Shown one piece after another: positions 36,345 through 47,897 of a stretch of 64,000 bases of DNA. Each line of letters opens with the position of its first letter. Within the stretch, counting starts at the first letter, position 1. The translations under genes and the position numbers were made by a program. Source of the DNA: Amoebophrya sp. A120 (Eukaryota > Sar > Dinophyceae > Syndiniales > Amoebophryaceae). Location: NCBI GenBank assembly GCA_905178155.1, contig CAJINV010000001.1, positions 11,701,832 to 11,765,831 on the forward strand. The letters are read 5' to 3'. Under the pieces are notes generated by a model. It made no database searches. It saw nothing but the letters and a program-made list of their open reading frames with translations, and was not told the DNA's origin.

Positions 36345-36802
36345 CTTGAAGTACTACTTCACCCAGGCGAAGGCTAACCGAGCGTATGTTCCTGTTTCTC
36401 TTTCATTGCCTTCTCCTTCTCACAGACGAGATCTGTATCGCCTAAGGCTATCTTCTAATTTGATCTTCGCAAGTCCAGGAATGGTGGGCTACTGCAATGA
36501 TGATGATCCCACGACACAGAAAGGGAAAATAATACGAAGTAGACAGACAGAGCATCCAGATCATTGGTCAGCTTAATTCCGCTGCAGAAATATGGATCTC
36601 CGTACTACTTTGATGATCGGCTTTTAGACAGCACGTTTGAACACCTTTGCCACCCTTTTGCACAAACTCTGATGCATGGCGGGTTCAGAAATCAGAGTCG
36701 CACACCTTGTGTTCTGTACTATCTTATGGCATTTCTTTAGCACTACCTGTACCTTCGCAAAATAAACGCCCCATATTTTGTCATTGTCCAGTTGAAAGAG
36801 GT
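36345..36802. other. Short spacer
   Basis: Nothing recognisable between the two flanking genes. Confidence 0.5.
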
Positions 36803-39800
36803 TCAATCTACGTCTTCCAGCTTGACAAATTCTGATCCTGTCAGCTCCAGCAGGAAAATCAATCCCTGTGCGGCCCGCACACGGCGATCCGGGTGTTGTT
36901 CGAAGAATTCCGCACCGAGACAGGCTCTTACTTGCGCGTAGTGCCGGCGAAAGACCTGAGATTGGTTGACATGATAGATGAGTAATGTTTTATTTATCGA
37001 TGCAACACATTGTGAATAAATGTTCAGTTCATAATGCAGAGAATGGCTAGTACAGCTGCCTCTGTGAACAATGGCTGTGTCTGTGTTTTTCTTTTTGCAT
37101 ACTTACACAATAACAGAGCCAGCGATTTATCGCGAAAAAACATCACACTGTACCTTCCGTGCATTCAAGATCTTCCTTTTCCTTTCGTCGTCGGCTGCCG
37201 AGCCGAAGAGCCGGGCGGTGAGCTGGTCGAGAAAGGCAAAGCCGGTGGAGTTGAGAACGCAAACGCGGTTCGAGTCCCAGCACTCCCGATAATCGGCATA
37301 GGTCCACACAAAGGTGTCAAAGGCTTTCCTTTCGTTGATCCATCGCTTCAAGGACTTCCGGTACCCGCGTACCTCTGGGTCGAAAGTGACCACCGTCGGA
37401 TGTTCGCGGCTGAGCAGGTGGCCGAAGGCGTCATTTCCCACAACATTCTCGTCAGCGTCGAAATTCTCGTAGAGAAACAGAATCGAGGATTTGTTTTTGT
37501 ACTGGGTTATCTTGGGATTCTGTCTGCCTTCTATCTTGTCAAAGAGAGATGCCTTGCTGCTTGGCGCTTGTTGTACCTTAGACGCCTTGTTGTTCTTTTC
37601 CGGATGAATAATTCCCTCCTGCGAATTACTGTCTGCACTTTGCAGTTTCCCTGTTTGCTGTTCTCTGCTTTTGCTCAACAACCGGTCGGCGGCACCCGGA
37701 GGCGCGGCCACCGCGAGGGCGCGTGAGCTGTCTAGTTCTCGCACTTCGGCGGTTTCGTCGTCCAGCCTATGCATTGCAAAAGTATCGCATTCGTATAAAT
37801 GCATTACTCAGCATGAGAAACGAAATTTGTAATGCGGATTTAGCTTAAGAACAAGATTTGTAATGCATGACTGCACTACGAGTACGATACTTTTGCACAG
37901 GATACAGCCCCAGAGGCGACAATGCTATAGGAGCAGCTCCCGCGGTCTTACTTGTCTTGGACCCGCCCGTGTAGTTGTTCTTCCCGCCAACAAATGCACC
38001 AGCTCCATTGCTGCTCCTTCTCCCGGCCTTTTCCTTCTTGACCGGGGCGACACCGGGCGTGCCGTCATCCTCGTCATCCCCTTCCAAGTCGAAAAAGGGA
38101 ACGTCATCGTCTTTTTCCACTTTAGCGCCAACATCTCTATCTTCTTCCAGCGTGAAAAATGGTTCTTCAGCAGCACCTCCACCTACTGGCTCGCTCGCCG
38201 CGGGGGCGTTGGGGTCCTTTTTGGGCGACCCTTCATCCTGCTCCGCGCCCGGTGATGCTAGGTGCAAGGTCGCGCGGCCTCCGTTCTTTACCGCGACGAC
38301 AGCCGGGTGCGGGTCCGGCGGGTGGAACCACCTTCTGACCGCGTGGAAGTTGCGCGCAACCCGGGACAGGACCGGTTTCTCCTGGTGTGTCAGGTTGAAG
38401 CCGAGCATAGCCCACATAGCCTCAGACTCGAATTCCACGCACCGGGTTTTCAGTCTCTGCACCATCTGGTGAAGCACGGAATCGGAAGTGCCGTCCGGGT
38501 GAACCAGAATTTGTGCCAAATTGTCCTCGTCCATGAGCAGGAGCACCCCCTGCAACAGCGGGAGCATGCAGTCCCGCAGCACGGCCCCGCACAAAACAAA
38601 CGCCGGGAACGTCTTCACGCGGGCCTGCGGCGCAATGCCCACACGCGCATTCGCCGGAATGGTGGTTGAATCGACGTTCAACACCGAGAAGCTCTTTTCC
38701 TGGAGTCCCTGGTCCCCACCGTGGTTCAAAGCGTCCATCCTCTTGGAAAAGGCCAGCCACTTGTCCCGCGCCCGCGCCAGCAGCCGGAGCAACGAGGCCT
38801 CGGGGTCGTTCTGCCGGCCGCTGCGAAACTTCATGTACAGGTTCTGCGTGGTTTCCAGTTTCGCAGGGTCGCTGAAGAACAGCATGGACGCCAGCACTTC
38901 CCGCAGAAGACGGCGCGAAGCGTATCAAGATGAAAAATCCCCCCTCCCAATATCAAAACGGAAATTTGTGATGCTGATTTGTGGCCACAAATCAGCTTTG
39001 TATTGCAGAGAGGCACTGCGGCCAGATCCCCAGGCTGGGTAGGGGCGTATGGGTCTAGTAGTTCAGCATGGCAAACGGCCCCCCTTTAGGCCCAACAGCA
39101 TGCCAAATCGCTTCCATAATGGTGCGGCAGCCTCTGCGCTTGTCTTCTTGCAAGACAGACATGATTTGTGACCTCAAATCCGCTACACAAATTTTTGGAA
39201 ACATACCTTTTCAATATGGGGAGGGGGGATTTTTCCTCAGAATAAAGCAGACCAGCGCTGCGACACGTCGTCGCCGTCGGCCAGGGAAGTGTATCAAATG
39301 TAAAAATGTCTGGGTCTGGAAGAATCCAACTTGTCATGCTGATTTTGGATTCTAAAAAAATCTGTATTGCGTGAGCAGTAAAGAGAGTCCAAATTTTGCA
39401 GCACGGAAAGAGCATTTGTCATGCGGAATAGGCATCAGGAAGCCCTCTCAAAATCTGTGATGCTAGCGCATGCATCACAGACTTGAGGAGTCATGCGAAA
39501 TGTGCATGACAAACCCGGCAATCTTCCAGACCCAGACATTTTTACATTTGATAAAGTGGTGAACAGGTCGATGTCGTCGCGCCGCCGGTTCACCTCGCTT
39601 TCGTGCTGCGACATCGCCTGCACCAGCCAGTCGCCGACGCGACTGCGAAAGGCCGTGACCGTCAGCTCACCGCTTGCGTCGAAGCGGTCCCGCCCGCGAA
39701 ACAGGCTCAGCGAGCACTCCAGCTCCGATATTTGCGACAGGAGCTTGATGCGTCGCTGCCACGCCGGGCTTTCTTGCGGAAAAGCGGCACTGGCTTTCGA

Positions 39801-42800
39801 CGAGTTCCGTGAAGATGAGTTGTAGAACAACTCGTGTAGCTCTGGGGCCGCGCCGGCCCCCGCCCAGGAGTCCTCCGACCCGCTGGCGCCCAAGGCCGCG
39901 CGCAGGAACGCAGTTGCGTCTGCGAGCCGGGTGCGCAGCGAGGAATCGGTGACCAGGGCCGACTGGTGGTTCCGGCCTAGGGCCGCAAAATGGTGCTGGC
40001 TCGAGTGGTGCACGGAGTCGCTGCCTGCGTCAAGAAAAAACGGGAGGTACCCAAGGACCACCGATTCGTGCGTCGGGCCTGTGTGCAAAAATTTTGTCGT
40101 TCCCGCTTCCATATTGCCTGTCTTCCCCAGGTCCAGCCCCGCTTCGATCTTTTGAATCAGGGATCGGCGAACCAGACGCGTTACCGCACTGAAATCCGAC
40201 GCAATCAGCTCATCTTTCGACTGGCCAGTGGCGTCCGCAGGCCCTAACATTTGATCAACACCGGTTCGGTTTATTTGTTCGGAGGCTGTCTTACTGCTGA
40301 CGGTCCCGGCACGGCCGCCTTTGTTGATGAACGCGACCCCATCGATCGCCGTCCGCAGCGCCGGGGTGAAATTTCGCGTCAAGAGATTGGCGCGAAGCGT
40401 TTTCCCCAAGTAACTGACACGCAAATCCCGAGGCAGCAACCCTTGCAGCGGAGTTCTGGTTTTCTCGCACACCCGCAGCAGAACGCGCTCGCACTCGGCC
40501 AGCGTCAACGGCGAGTAGGATTGCATCAAGGGAAAAGGAGCTGACTGAAGTGTGCTGTCCTCGCGCTTTTGAGTACCGATCTCTTGCTGCGAACCATCTC
40601 CAGCATCCGGCGGCGTGCCTTCCTTGCTACTGATGCCCTTCGGAGGACCCACCGTTTCAAGGAAGCGGTTCAGTAAATCTTGCCCCGAGGGAGGATTTCT
40701 ATTTGGCGCGTAAGAATCGAGTAGAGCGGTCAATTGCTCCTTGTCCTCAATTTCTACCAAAGACCTCGTTATTGGGAGCTCTTGCACGTTGCTTTCTGCT
40801 TTACTGTTGTTTTGTCCTCCAGCAATTCCCTCCGCTTTGGAAATTTGTCTTTCGCGATCTCCAAAACTTTCCTTCTCCGGTAGTTGTCGCTTCTCGTCCG
40901 GCGAGAGCCCCCGCCAAACAATGCCGTGCGCCCCGAGCACCCGCTGGGCGGCGGCCTGTGTGGCGAAGACGTGATCTCCCAGCGCGGCCATGCTCTGCGT
41001 AGCTTTGCCCATCTCCTTGCCGGCTGCAAACAAGATCCGCACGCAGTTTTGGTTCAGGTTCGCTTCCCCGATGCCGACCAGCACCTTCTCGGTCGCAAGT
41101 GCGGCCGGCGGGGAGACCAAGCGTAGCCCTTGTCCGCGGGCGAGCGCGGAGCAATACCCCTCGGTGGTGGTGGTAGTAAGTAGAAACCCGATGCTGCCCC
41201 GCTTTCGGATCTCCGCATTCCGCAAGTTGCACCACATCTGCACGGTCTGCATCCAGACCGGGGCCTGCGCGAGACGTCCGGCTCCTGGCGAACCGGCCCG
41301 CGAGTTCGGGGCACTGTTCTGTTCATACGTGTTGAAGAGAAACGGAATCTTTTGCAAAGGCCCGCGGCTCTCACTGCGCCACTGTACATGATTTTCTAGT
41401 TCCGTGCCACGACCTTGTGGTTCATCACGAGGATGTTCTTGATGATCAGTCTCTACTGCACCTGCCGCATGTCCACCTTGGTGTCCGACTTGTTCTTCCC
41501 TCTCTACTTGTAGAAGAACTTCTAAAGATCCGGTGCTTTCTCCTAGAATGAAACGTTCTGAGTCGTCAGTTGACGCTCCCAGATCGAAAACCGCCTGGTG
41601 CTCGGGTTCGATTTCTGCATCTCGTTCGTTTGTGACCTCCAGGGCATCGTCGATGTGAAAGATCTGTGACTCCAGGCCCTTTTGCATCTGTTTCGTTTCG
41701 TCGCGCATCAATTTCATGAACTGCGACATGCCCGGGAGCTCCTCTTCCGACCCCAACCCATTACTGTTCGTGGAGACGCCCGCGAAAAAGGCCCGCTTCC
41801 GGGGCGTGGGAACTTCAGCTTGCTCGCCCTCCGCGGCCTTCAGCGGAATTTTTGACTTTGTGCCCACTCTGCTCAACGACGGTAGTTCTTCCTTTTCCTC
41901 CTCCACCTCCAAAGAGCGCGACAAAGCTCGCTCACGCAACGACTTCTGGCGATTGATGACGGCGGACACTTTCGGGGCTATGGGGGTCGAACTTATGGCC
42001 ATCGTCGTTCCCAGCGCGTCTTTGCTGCCACTGGTCACGAACGCGAAGGGTTTCGGTCGTGGAAAATAGGACTCTGGCTCTTTACTTATCCTTCGCTGTA
42101 GAGACTGCAGATACGCCTCGTCTTCAGCTCGAGATCGATCGTAGCGCTCCTTCGACGACGGCGAAGGGAACGGACTGTAAGCCTCGGCGCCGAACCGAAA
42201 GGGGCTAGCACTACGGCTGCCGAAAACGAGGTCGGCAGTGGCGAGCTCAAGTTTGGGTCTCTGAAAGTAGTTCGAATTCGACCTTATTCTACTTCCGGAA
42301 CTGCCATAATATACCGGAGAAGATGAGCCCGTTAAGACGCCGCGAACTGACGGAAAGTATCGACCACCGTAGGCCAGCGGCCTTGATGGCACACTGGTGC
42401 CCCGCAGCGATTGGAGAGCCCGCCCGGGCCGGCTTTGCTGGTGGAACTGCGACTTGTGAAATTCTAAAGGAACATAATCGTCAAAATCGTCCGCACTGCT
42501 GCTGCTACTGCTTTCTCCCGCCCGTGGTCCCAGATACTTTTGCGCGAAGTTTGTCCCGGAACTAGGCCCCAAGAACGCCCGGGAAAGTAGACTTGTTGTT
42601 GGCAAAGTTTGATCTTCCCTGTACGGTGCTGAGCTTCGTGCTCTGAGTGGCGATCCTCCCAGTCGCGCGGGTGGGGAGAAGTAGCTGCTCCGCGACCTGC
42701 TCTCAGCACCTGGCAACGCGTTCGCGCTGGCCGCATTCAGACGTCGATTGTAGTGTGCTGCATCGCTATCGCCAATGTTTCCCAATCTGTCTCTCGTTGT

Positions 42801-43511
42801 CCGGACTTGCTTTCGCGGCACATAACTCTGCAGTAGCGGAGCGGTCCCCCGTTCGGGCGAAGAGGGACCTCCCGCCAGAGCTTCGTAATCACCATCTCGC
42901 TTCCTCGAAACAAAGCCACTTGATGCTGTATCCATTCCCGCTCCTGGCGACACCGACAACTTTCTTCTCGAATTCGCTTGAAACGTGCGGATGTCGTTGG
43001 TTCGAATCAACAGGGCGTACGTCGGCTCCAATCCGTATTCCCGCACCATATCGTGAACGAGCATGTCGTGTGCCTCGAGCTCTGCCAGCTTCTGCTTCAC
43101 CGACGCGGGCGAGCCGCGCTGCAGCCCCTTCAGCGCTCCCGGCTCCACCAGTTGCGATTGCTGCACAAACGTGAGGGATCGCATGATTCGCTTCAAGTCG
43201 CGCTTCCCTACCCGCGGGAACAGGAACTTCGGTGGGAAATCCTGCGCCTCCCGCAGGTAGTCGGTAGTTTCCCGCCGCTCCCAGGAGTCCTGGAATCGCC
43301 GCAACCACTGCTGCAGCGCCCGGACCACATCCTGCTCCACGGGCAGAAGCGGTGTGGGCAGGGAACACAGCCCGTTTTCGTTCTGTAGGGCCCAGTGCAG
43401 AAACTCGCAGGCCAACACGCGCCCAAGTGCTTGCACGTCGGTCACAACCGAAACCGGCTCGCCGGGCCGCGCAAATCGGCGATCACGAATATCTTCGTTC
43501 CGTAACGCCAT
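36803..43511 (-). CDS. Unknown 1,924-residue protein interrupted by three introners
   Basis: The start is the ATG at 43511. Exons: 43511 to about 39559, a roughly 47-nt micro-exon (about 39291-39250), about 38922-37910, about 37767-37154, and 36955-36803. Three introns are introners and the last is GT-AG. The sum is 1,925 codons including the stop, and every junction keeps frame. The N-terminal ~170 residues are helical and charged. A long Ser/Arg-rich low-complexity region follows (about 41600-42900), then Leu/Ala-rich helical segments reminiscent of ARM/HEAT repeats (around 40900-41250 and 38420-38900). The C-terminal part has a compact-looking domain (FLYENFDADENVVGNDAF, then WINERKAFDTFVWTYADY). 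No family was recognised. No signal or membrane segment was seen, so it is probably a cytosolic scaffold-type protein. Confidence 0.72.
37768..37904. mobile_element. Introner, family 2, 137 bp
   Basis: Smallest element in the window, flanked by CAGCC (37763-37767 and 37905-37909). The left end is TATGCATTGCAAAAGTATCG. The right end read inverted is TATCCTGTGCAAAAGTATCG. Both ends match the 1,984-bp element at 9671-11654. Removal joins SPLGL to DDETAEV. In the coding direction GC..AG is the closest to a canonical placement. Confidence 0.9.
38923..39244. mobile_element. Introner, family 3, 322 bp
   Basis: Flanked by AAGCG (38918-38922) and AAGCA (39245-39249), a target repeat with one mismatch. 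The inverted ends carry AAAAATCCCCCCTCCC. The perfect palindrome GATTTGTGGCCACAAATC lies at 38976-38993. Its length is identical to the element at 18687-19008. No AG acceptor is available anywhere in the repeat window. Confidence 0.88.
39292..39553. mobile_element. Introner, family 1, 262 bp
   Basis: Flanked by AAGTG (39287-39291 and 39554-39558). The ends are near-perfect inverted repeats beginning TATCAAATGTAAAAATGTCT. Only 47 bp separate it from the family 3 element to its left. Neither a GT donor nor an AG acceptor is possible in the repeat window. Confidence 0.92.
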
Positions 43512-44391
43512 CGATACCGGTCTTTGGCGGGGCCTGCTAGCCTTTTGATGAAGAAGCTCTTTGGCTCTGGTGCCACTTCAGTATCATTTGCATTTCATCG
43601 GGGTTGCGGACGGGGAATACGAATAGAGCCAAACCTAATTGATAGCGATTATACGTTTTGGGAAAGTAGATCCCAAGCTAGTCAAGGGGCAGAGATTGTG
43701 GTTTATGATTACACTGATGTTTTGGGGCTACTGTACTTAGCAAGCGTCAAGCTTGCTTACTGGGAAATGAGACAGCATAACACTACTTCTACGTAGTGAC
43801 AAAACACATGGAATTCAAATTCATATTCAGCACGTGGGGGACATAAATTCAAATTTAGGGTAGCTGCTTACATTTTGGATTCACAACAAAAGTCAAGCAG
43901 CTTGAGGTTGAGTCACAACGACGTAAACGGACGAAAAAGTTCTTCTTTAACTTCATCAAAAATCACACGAACGAAAGAAACAAACGGAGCGACGCGCACG
44001 ACATCAGACAGTTTCTTGAACGATAACAGTGCTCCAACACCCCGGGAGGCGACAATGGAGAAGCAGGTAGAGCAGCGCGAAACGGAGCACGATACACGAC
44101 TGACAAGACGACGATGAAAGTTCAGTGTCTCAAATCTAAAGAAAAGCAACCAACACGACAGGCACGAACTTGACGCCTTGAAAATCAATCCTGCCTCTTC
44201 CTTAGAACAACTAAAATTATTTCCGGATCGTCAAAAGCTGCGCACAAGCAAGCATTAGGTCTTTCGGATTGTATTGTCGCGTAGATGAAATGTAAATGCG
44301 CGTCGCTTGTGCAGGAAGTCAATCTTGTTTTGACGAGTGAAAATGAGCCGAGTGCGAGCATGGGGAGCAGGGGGAACAGAATCACCACGTG
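43512..44391. other. AT-rich spacer
   Basis: Only short, compositionally random open frames; no element ends or conserved segment seen. Confidence 0.5.
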
Positions 44392-45630
44392 CTATGACGG
44401 TAACACCATATCTTCCATGTCCACGTCCTCGTCAGCATCTTCCTCCTCCTCCTCGGATTCGTCTCCTGGCGTCGTGTAGAGCCACCTTGTCAGGTACTGG
44501 CAGTTCGTGGGATTCGGCGTGCTGTTCGAGAAGATCGCGCTGGCGTCGCACTGGTCGCGGACTTTGCAGCGGAGGCACGGGATGTCGCGCATCGCGTCGA
44601 AGCTGTATAGCGCGTGCTGTTTGCGGATTCGGTACCTTATCACGATTCCAGCACCCGCTGCGGCGTCCGCCTGCATGTGGCTACTTAATACCGTGGCGGA
44701 AGACGCCGCTGGCGCGCTGCTTCCGCCGCCGAAGAAGCCAAAATCTTCTCCAAACCCCACGTGCTCCTCTGCGGGATCCTCCGCATTCGGCAGAGCGTCA
44801 GTGGCTACCCCCAGGTCGAGCGACGTTGTGGCGTCCACCACGCGGTCAAGCTGCAAGACCCGCAGAATCTGGGACATCTTCTGCACTTCGCCACTCACGC
44901 CGGCATACTCGCACACTTCCTCAACAGTGAAGCCGCGGTTGGGCCGCGTAGACAAAACCTGTTGGAACGGTAAGTTGGTATGCCCAGGCTTTGAACAAGA
45001 ATTGAAGACAAATAAAATTTCGGTGGCAGTCAGTGTACCAAAGTCAATCTCCCTAGCGGATAACAGAATTCGTAATAATCATATGAAACAACAACATTGC
45101 GCAACGTAATGGGATCAACAAATCTGTACCTCCTTCGCTTTCGCCTTCAGCAATTCGATTTGCTTTTCCTGCAACTCCCCGTTGACGTACCAAAGCCCGC
45201 CTGATATGTCCTTTGCCGGCGTGACGTGCCAGCCCATCCAGACCGCAGTTCGCTTGCTGTGAACGGGTTTGATGTCTTTGACCATCTGTTTTTCTTTCAA
45301 CTTCAGACATATGTTCTTCACGTGCTGGAGGGGTAGGCTCGTTTTTCGCTGCAGATCCTTGGTCTGGATACCGTGGTCCTTGGCTTCCATGATAAATTGG
45401 TACACCGACTTCTGCTCCGGGGTCAAGGTTTTTAGCCTGTTCGAAGTATCTTCATTCACCAATCTGAACTTCGACCCTTCCTGCGTTTTTATCACTGCTA
45501 TTCGGTGCTGCTTCAGGAGCAGATTCACCCCGCTGATGACGTCTTCGCTGCCCATCTCGCTCTTTGCCGTCAGCTCTTTGGCCGAGAGCGGGCCCTGCTC
45601 AAGCATCCGAATGATCACTTTCTCCGCCAT
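44392..45630 (-). CDS. POLR3F: DNA-directed RNA polymerase III subunit RPC6 (RPC34)
   Basis: Pol III-specific subunit that contacts TFIIIB and helps open promoters of tRNA and 5S genes. Two exons (45630-45130 and 44958-44392, GT-AG intron) encode 355 residues. The N-terminal half forms the tandem winged-helix region (MAEKVIIRMLEQGPLSAKEL; LTPEQKSVYQFIMEAKDHGI). It is followed by HSKRTAVWMGWHVTPAKDI and GGLWYVNGELQ, the RPC6 signature around the 'S(I/V)TGGAWY' position. The C-terminal exon carries PCLRCKVRDQC and, further on, NCQYLTRWL: four cysteines in the arrangement that holds a 4Fe-4S cluster in eukaryotic RPC6. A Ser/Ala/Gly insert precedes the cluster, and an acidic tail of about 15 Glu/Asp residues closes the protein. 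Confidence 0.92.
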
Positions 45631-46522
45631 GGTTGTGGTTTCGCTTCTAGGGGTCCGCTAGGGTGGTGCGGATAGGTGGAAAAAACACTAGATGGTGGCG
45701 ACCGAGGCTCTCTGGCCCACCTAGTGTGTAGCCCTATCAAAACGTACCTCGACTTCTTTGCTCCGCTTACTCAGGTGTGGCATAAGTCTGCGAGTCATGT
45801 TGATCATGAGTATCTGTAAGCTACCAGTACTTGTTGTTGATGCCATCATAAAAATAGAATAACGACTTTCTATACTGCTGGTACGTAAAAAATCTCGACA
45901 TCACTACAGCCATATCTGTGACACGACCTGACGACAAGAGTCCACAGAATAACGATTGAGCGAAACCGCGGAAGAGCAAGATCGTTCTAGCACACCATAT
46001 GCTTTTTCTTTTCACAGATCCAGTGGTTCTCCTGGTGCTTCTACACGAGCTCAGGCGGATCCAGCGCTTCATCTTTATGAACATTTCACGGTCTGTGAGG
46101 ATCCTCTGGCATGCTAATCTTTGATTTCCGACGATCACGATATCCATTTCCATAGTACTGATCTATCGTCATAATTTACGCGATGGTAGCTGGACAACCT
46201 GGCACGAAGCTGAATTTTTGTTTCAGCCCAGAACCTTCACCACGAACAAATTTCCTGATCCAAACAAAGATAGGCGCTCTGCGGCCTTTGCTATCAATTT
46301 TTTTCTTACAATTTTTGTCGCTTCATGGAATTTCTTCGCGGTCGTGGTCAATTTCACGGTGTAGCAAAAATTTCGAGGATGAACGTTTGTGGATGAATGT
46401 CACCATGCTCCTGCGCAGTCAGAGCATGACACGATCATCTTTCATGGTGTCGCTAAAACAACTACATGGCAGTTCGTGCTTGTCGCGATAGCAGCGTCGG
46501 TAGAGTGATCTTACTTCCACTA
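45631..46522. other. AT-rich spacer
   Basis: A 110-codon minus-strand frame at 45821-46153 has random-looking composition and was not called. Nothing else seen. Confidence 0.5.
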
Positions 46523-46987
46523 TCACACGCCCGACTGCAGGTTCCGCAAAGTTTCTTGGAGTTGCGGCACAGAGGCAAGCCGCAGCCCCATCGGCTCCTC
46601 CTTTTTCCGCATGGCGCAGTAGGCCTGGATCTTCCCAATCAGATCGTCCTTCACCTGTGCTTCTTCGAGCTCTTTTGCTCGTTTCTCCGAGACCCCGCCT
46701 CTTCCCGCAGTCGCCTTGGCGCGCGCTTCCGCGGCCTCCAGCTGCAACTGTCTTCGGTCCTCCGCCGCCTTCGCTTGCACGTCGCCACCCAACAGTTGCC
46801 CCTGTCCAACGAAAGCATTACTGCCCCCGCGGGACCCCCCGCGGCCGTTGTTCGGTGGTGGTGGCCCGCCACGTTGGTTTGGTATCAGCGGTTGGTTCGC
46901 ATTTCGGAGCTCTTCCTGCTGCAATCGCCGGGCCAGTGCTGCGTCATCGTGCGTGCGGGCTTTGGACTTCCCGACGCAGCCACCCAT
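46523..46987 (-). CDS. Small acylated SVIP-like protein (probable p97/VCP binder)
   Basis: Intronless, 154 residues. MGGCVGKSK fits N-myristoylation at Gly2 with palmitoylation at Cys4, so membrane attachment is likely. Residues about 14-30 (DDAALARRLQQEEL) look like a ubiquitin-interacting-type helix. A Gly/Pro/Asn linker follows. Residues about 78-102 (DRRQLQLEAAEARAK..RGG) resemble the Arg/Ala-rich VCP-interacting motif of SVIP, which is also a small myristoylated protein. The C-terminal helix contains KKEEPMGLRLASVPQL. The acylation signal is plain in sequence. The p97 link is inference from the AA-x-A-R pattern and needs a profile search. The next gene downstream on the plus-strand map is ubiquilin, which acts in the same pathway. 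Confidence 0.62.
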   Translation of the reverse strand: MGGCVGKSKARTHDDAALARRLQQEELRNANQPLIPNQRGGPPPPNNGRGGSRGGSNAFVGQGQLLGGDVQAKAAEDRRQLQLEAAEARAKATAGRGGVSEKRAKELEEAQVKDDLIGKIQAYCAMRKKEEPMGLRLASVPQLQETLRNLQSGV

Positions 46988-47897
46988 GGAAGGAAGTGAG
47001 TATGGGAGTAAAGGAGAACGATGCGCGTTCGGTGTTACTGATATACCTTCGAATTCGATTGATATCTCGTCACTTTATAAATTCGATTACTGGGGTTCTT
47101 CTAAGAATGTAAAGTGGTGTAAGAAAAGGGCGAGGAAGTCAATAAAGAAGGGTGGGAATGATAAATCGCGCCTGCAATGGAAATTGGAAACATAATCATC
47201 TTCATAGTTGTTGAGAACGGAAGCTTTCACTCTGCCCCTTAGCAATAACTTCGCTCTATCGCTTCTTCAATTCTAGATTTCCATCGAATACCGACACATG
47301 CGGTGCTGCTAGCTCACCAGAACCGAACATTGATTTAGGACCAGCCGAATTTATTTCTAGAATCATGCATCAACTCAGAACGTGTAGAATTTGATTTTGG
47401 TCAGCTATCGTCAAAAACTCACCTCCACTCAACAACCGATGCTGCATGAGATCACTCCGCGTTGTACCGAGGAAACTGAGACGAATTGGGATCAGTATGT
47501 AATTTTCGGAAAAGCGTGCCGCAAGATGAATGGGCTCCATTTCTAATTTGCGATATCTATACAGTTACACGTACAGTTGGCACATAGCAACTGTAGCACA
47601 ATTTGAATACAGGTTAAAATCGTTCCAGCATCTTGGTCTTCGCTTTTCTCGAAACAGTGTTAAGCTCTCTCGCTCAATTTCATTTCCTCGAAACCACAAA
47701 TTTGCATTTTTTTAGACGAAACCGCTTCTACTGTCTGTTTCTTTCGTAAAATAACTTGATCGCAATCTCAATTTGGTATCGGATTTGTCTTCTAGAAATT
47801 GGTAACTGTAACAAGCGGATAAGAAAACTTTCCTATATTGTCATTTGATAACTTACGCGGCGCTGGCAGGGGTTGTTCTACTTTGCTACCCTCGTTA
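46988..47897. other. AT-rich spacer
   Basis: Nothing recognisable on either strand. Confidence 0.5.

Noticed and set aside
37845-43511. Separate genes at 37845-38897 and 39435-43511
   Set aside because: Their apparent ends lie inside introners; removing three elements gives one continuous 1,925-codon frame.
45821-46153. Minus-strand 110-codon frame
   Set aside because: Composition is random-looking, with no motif and spacer-like base content.
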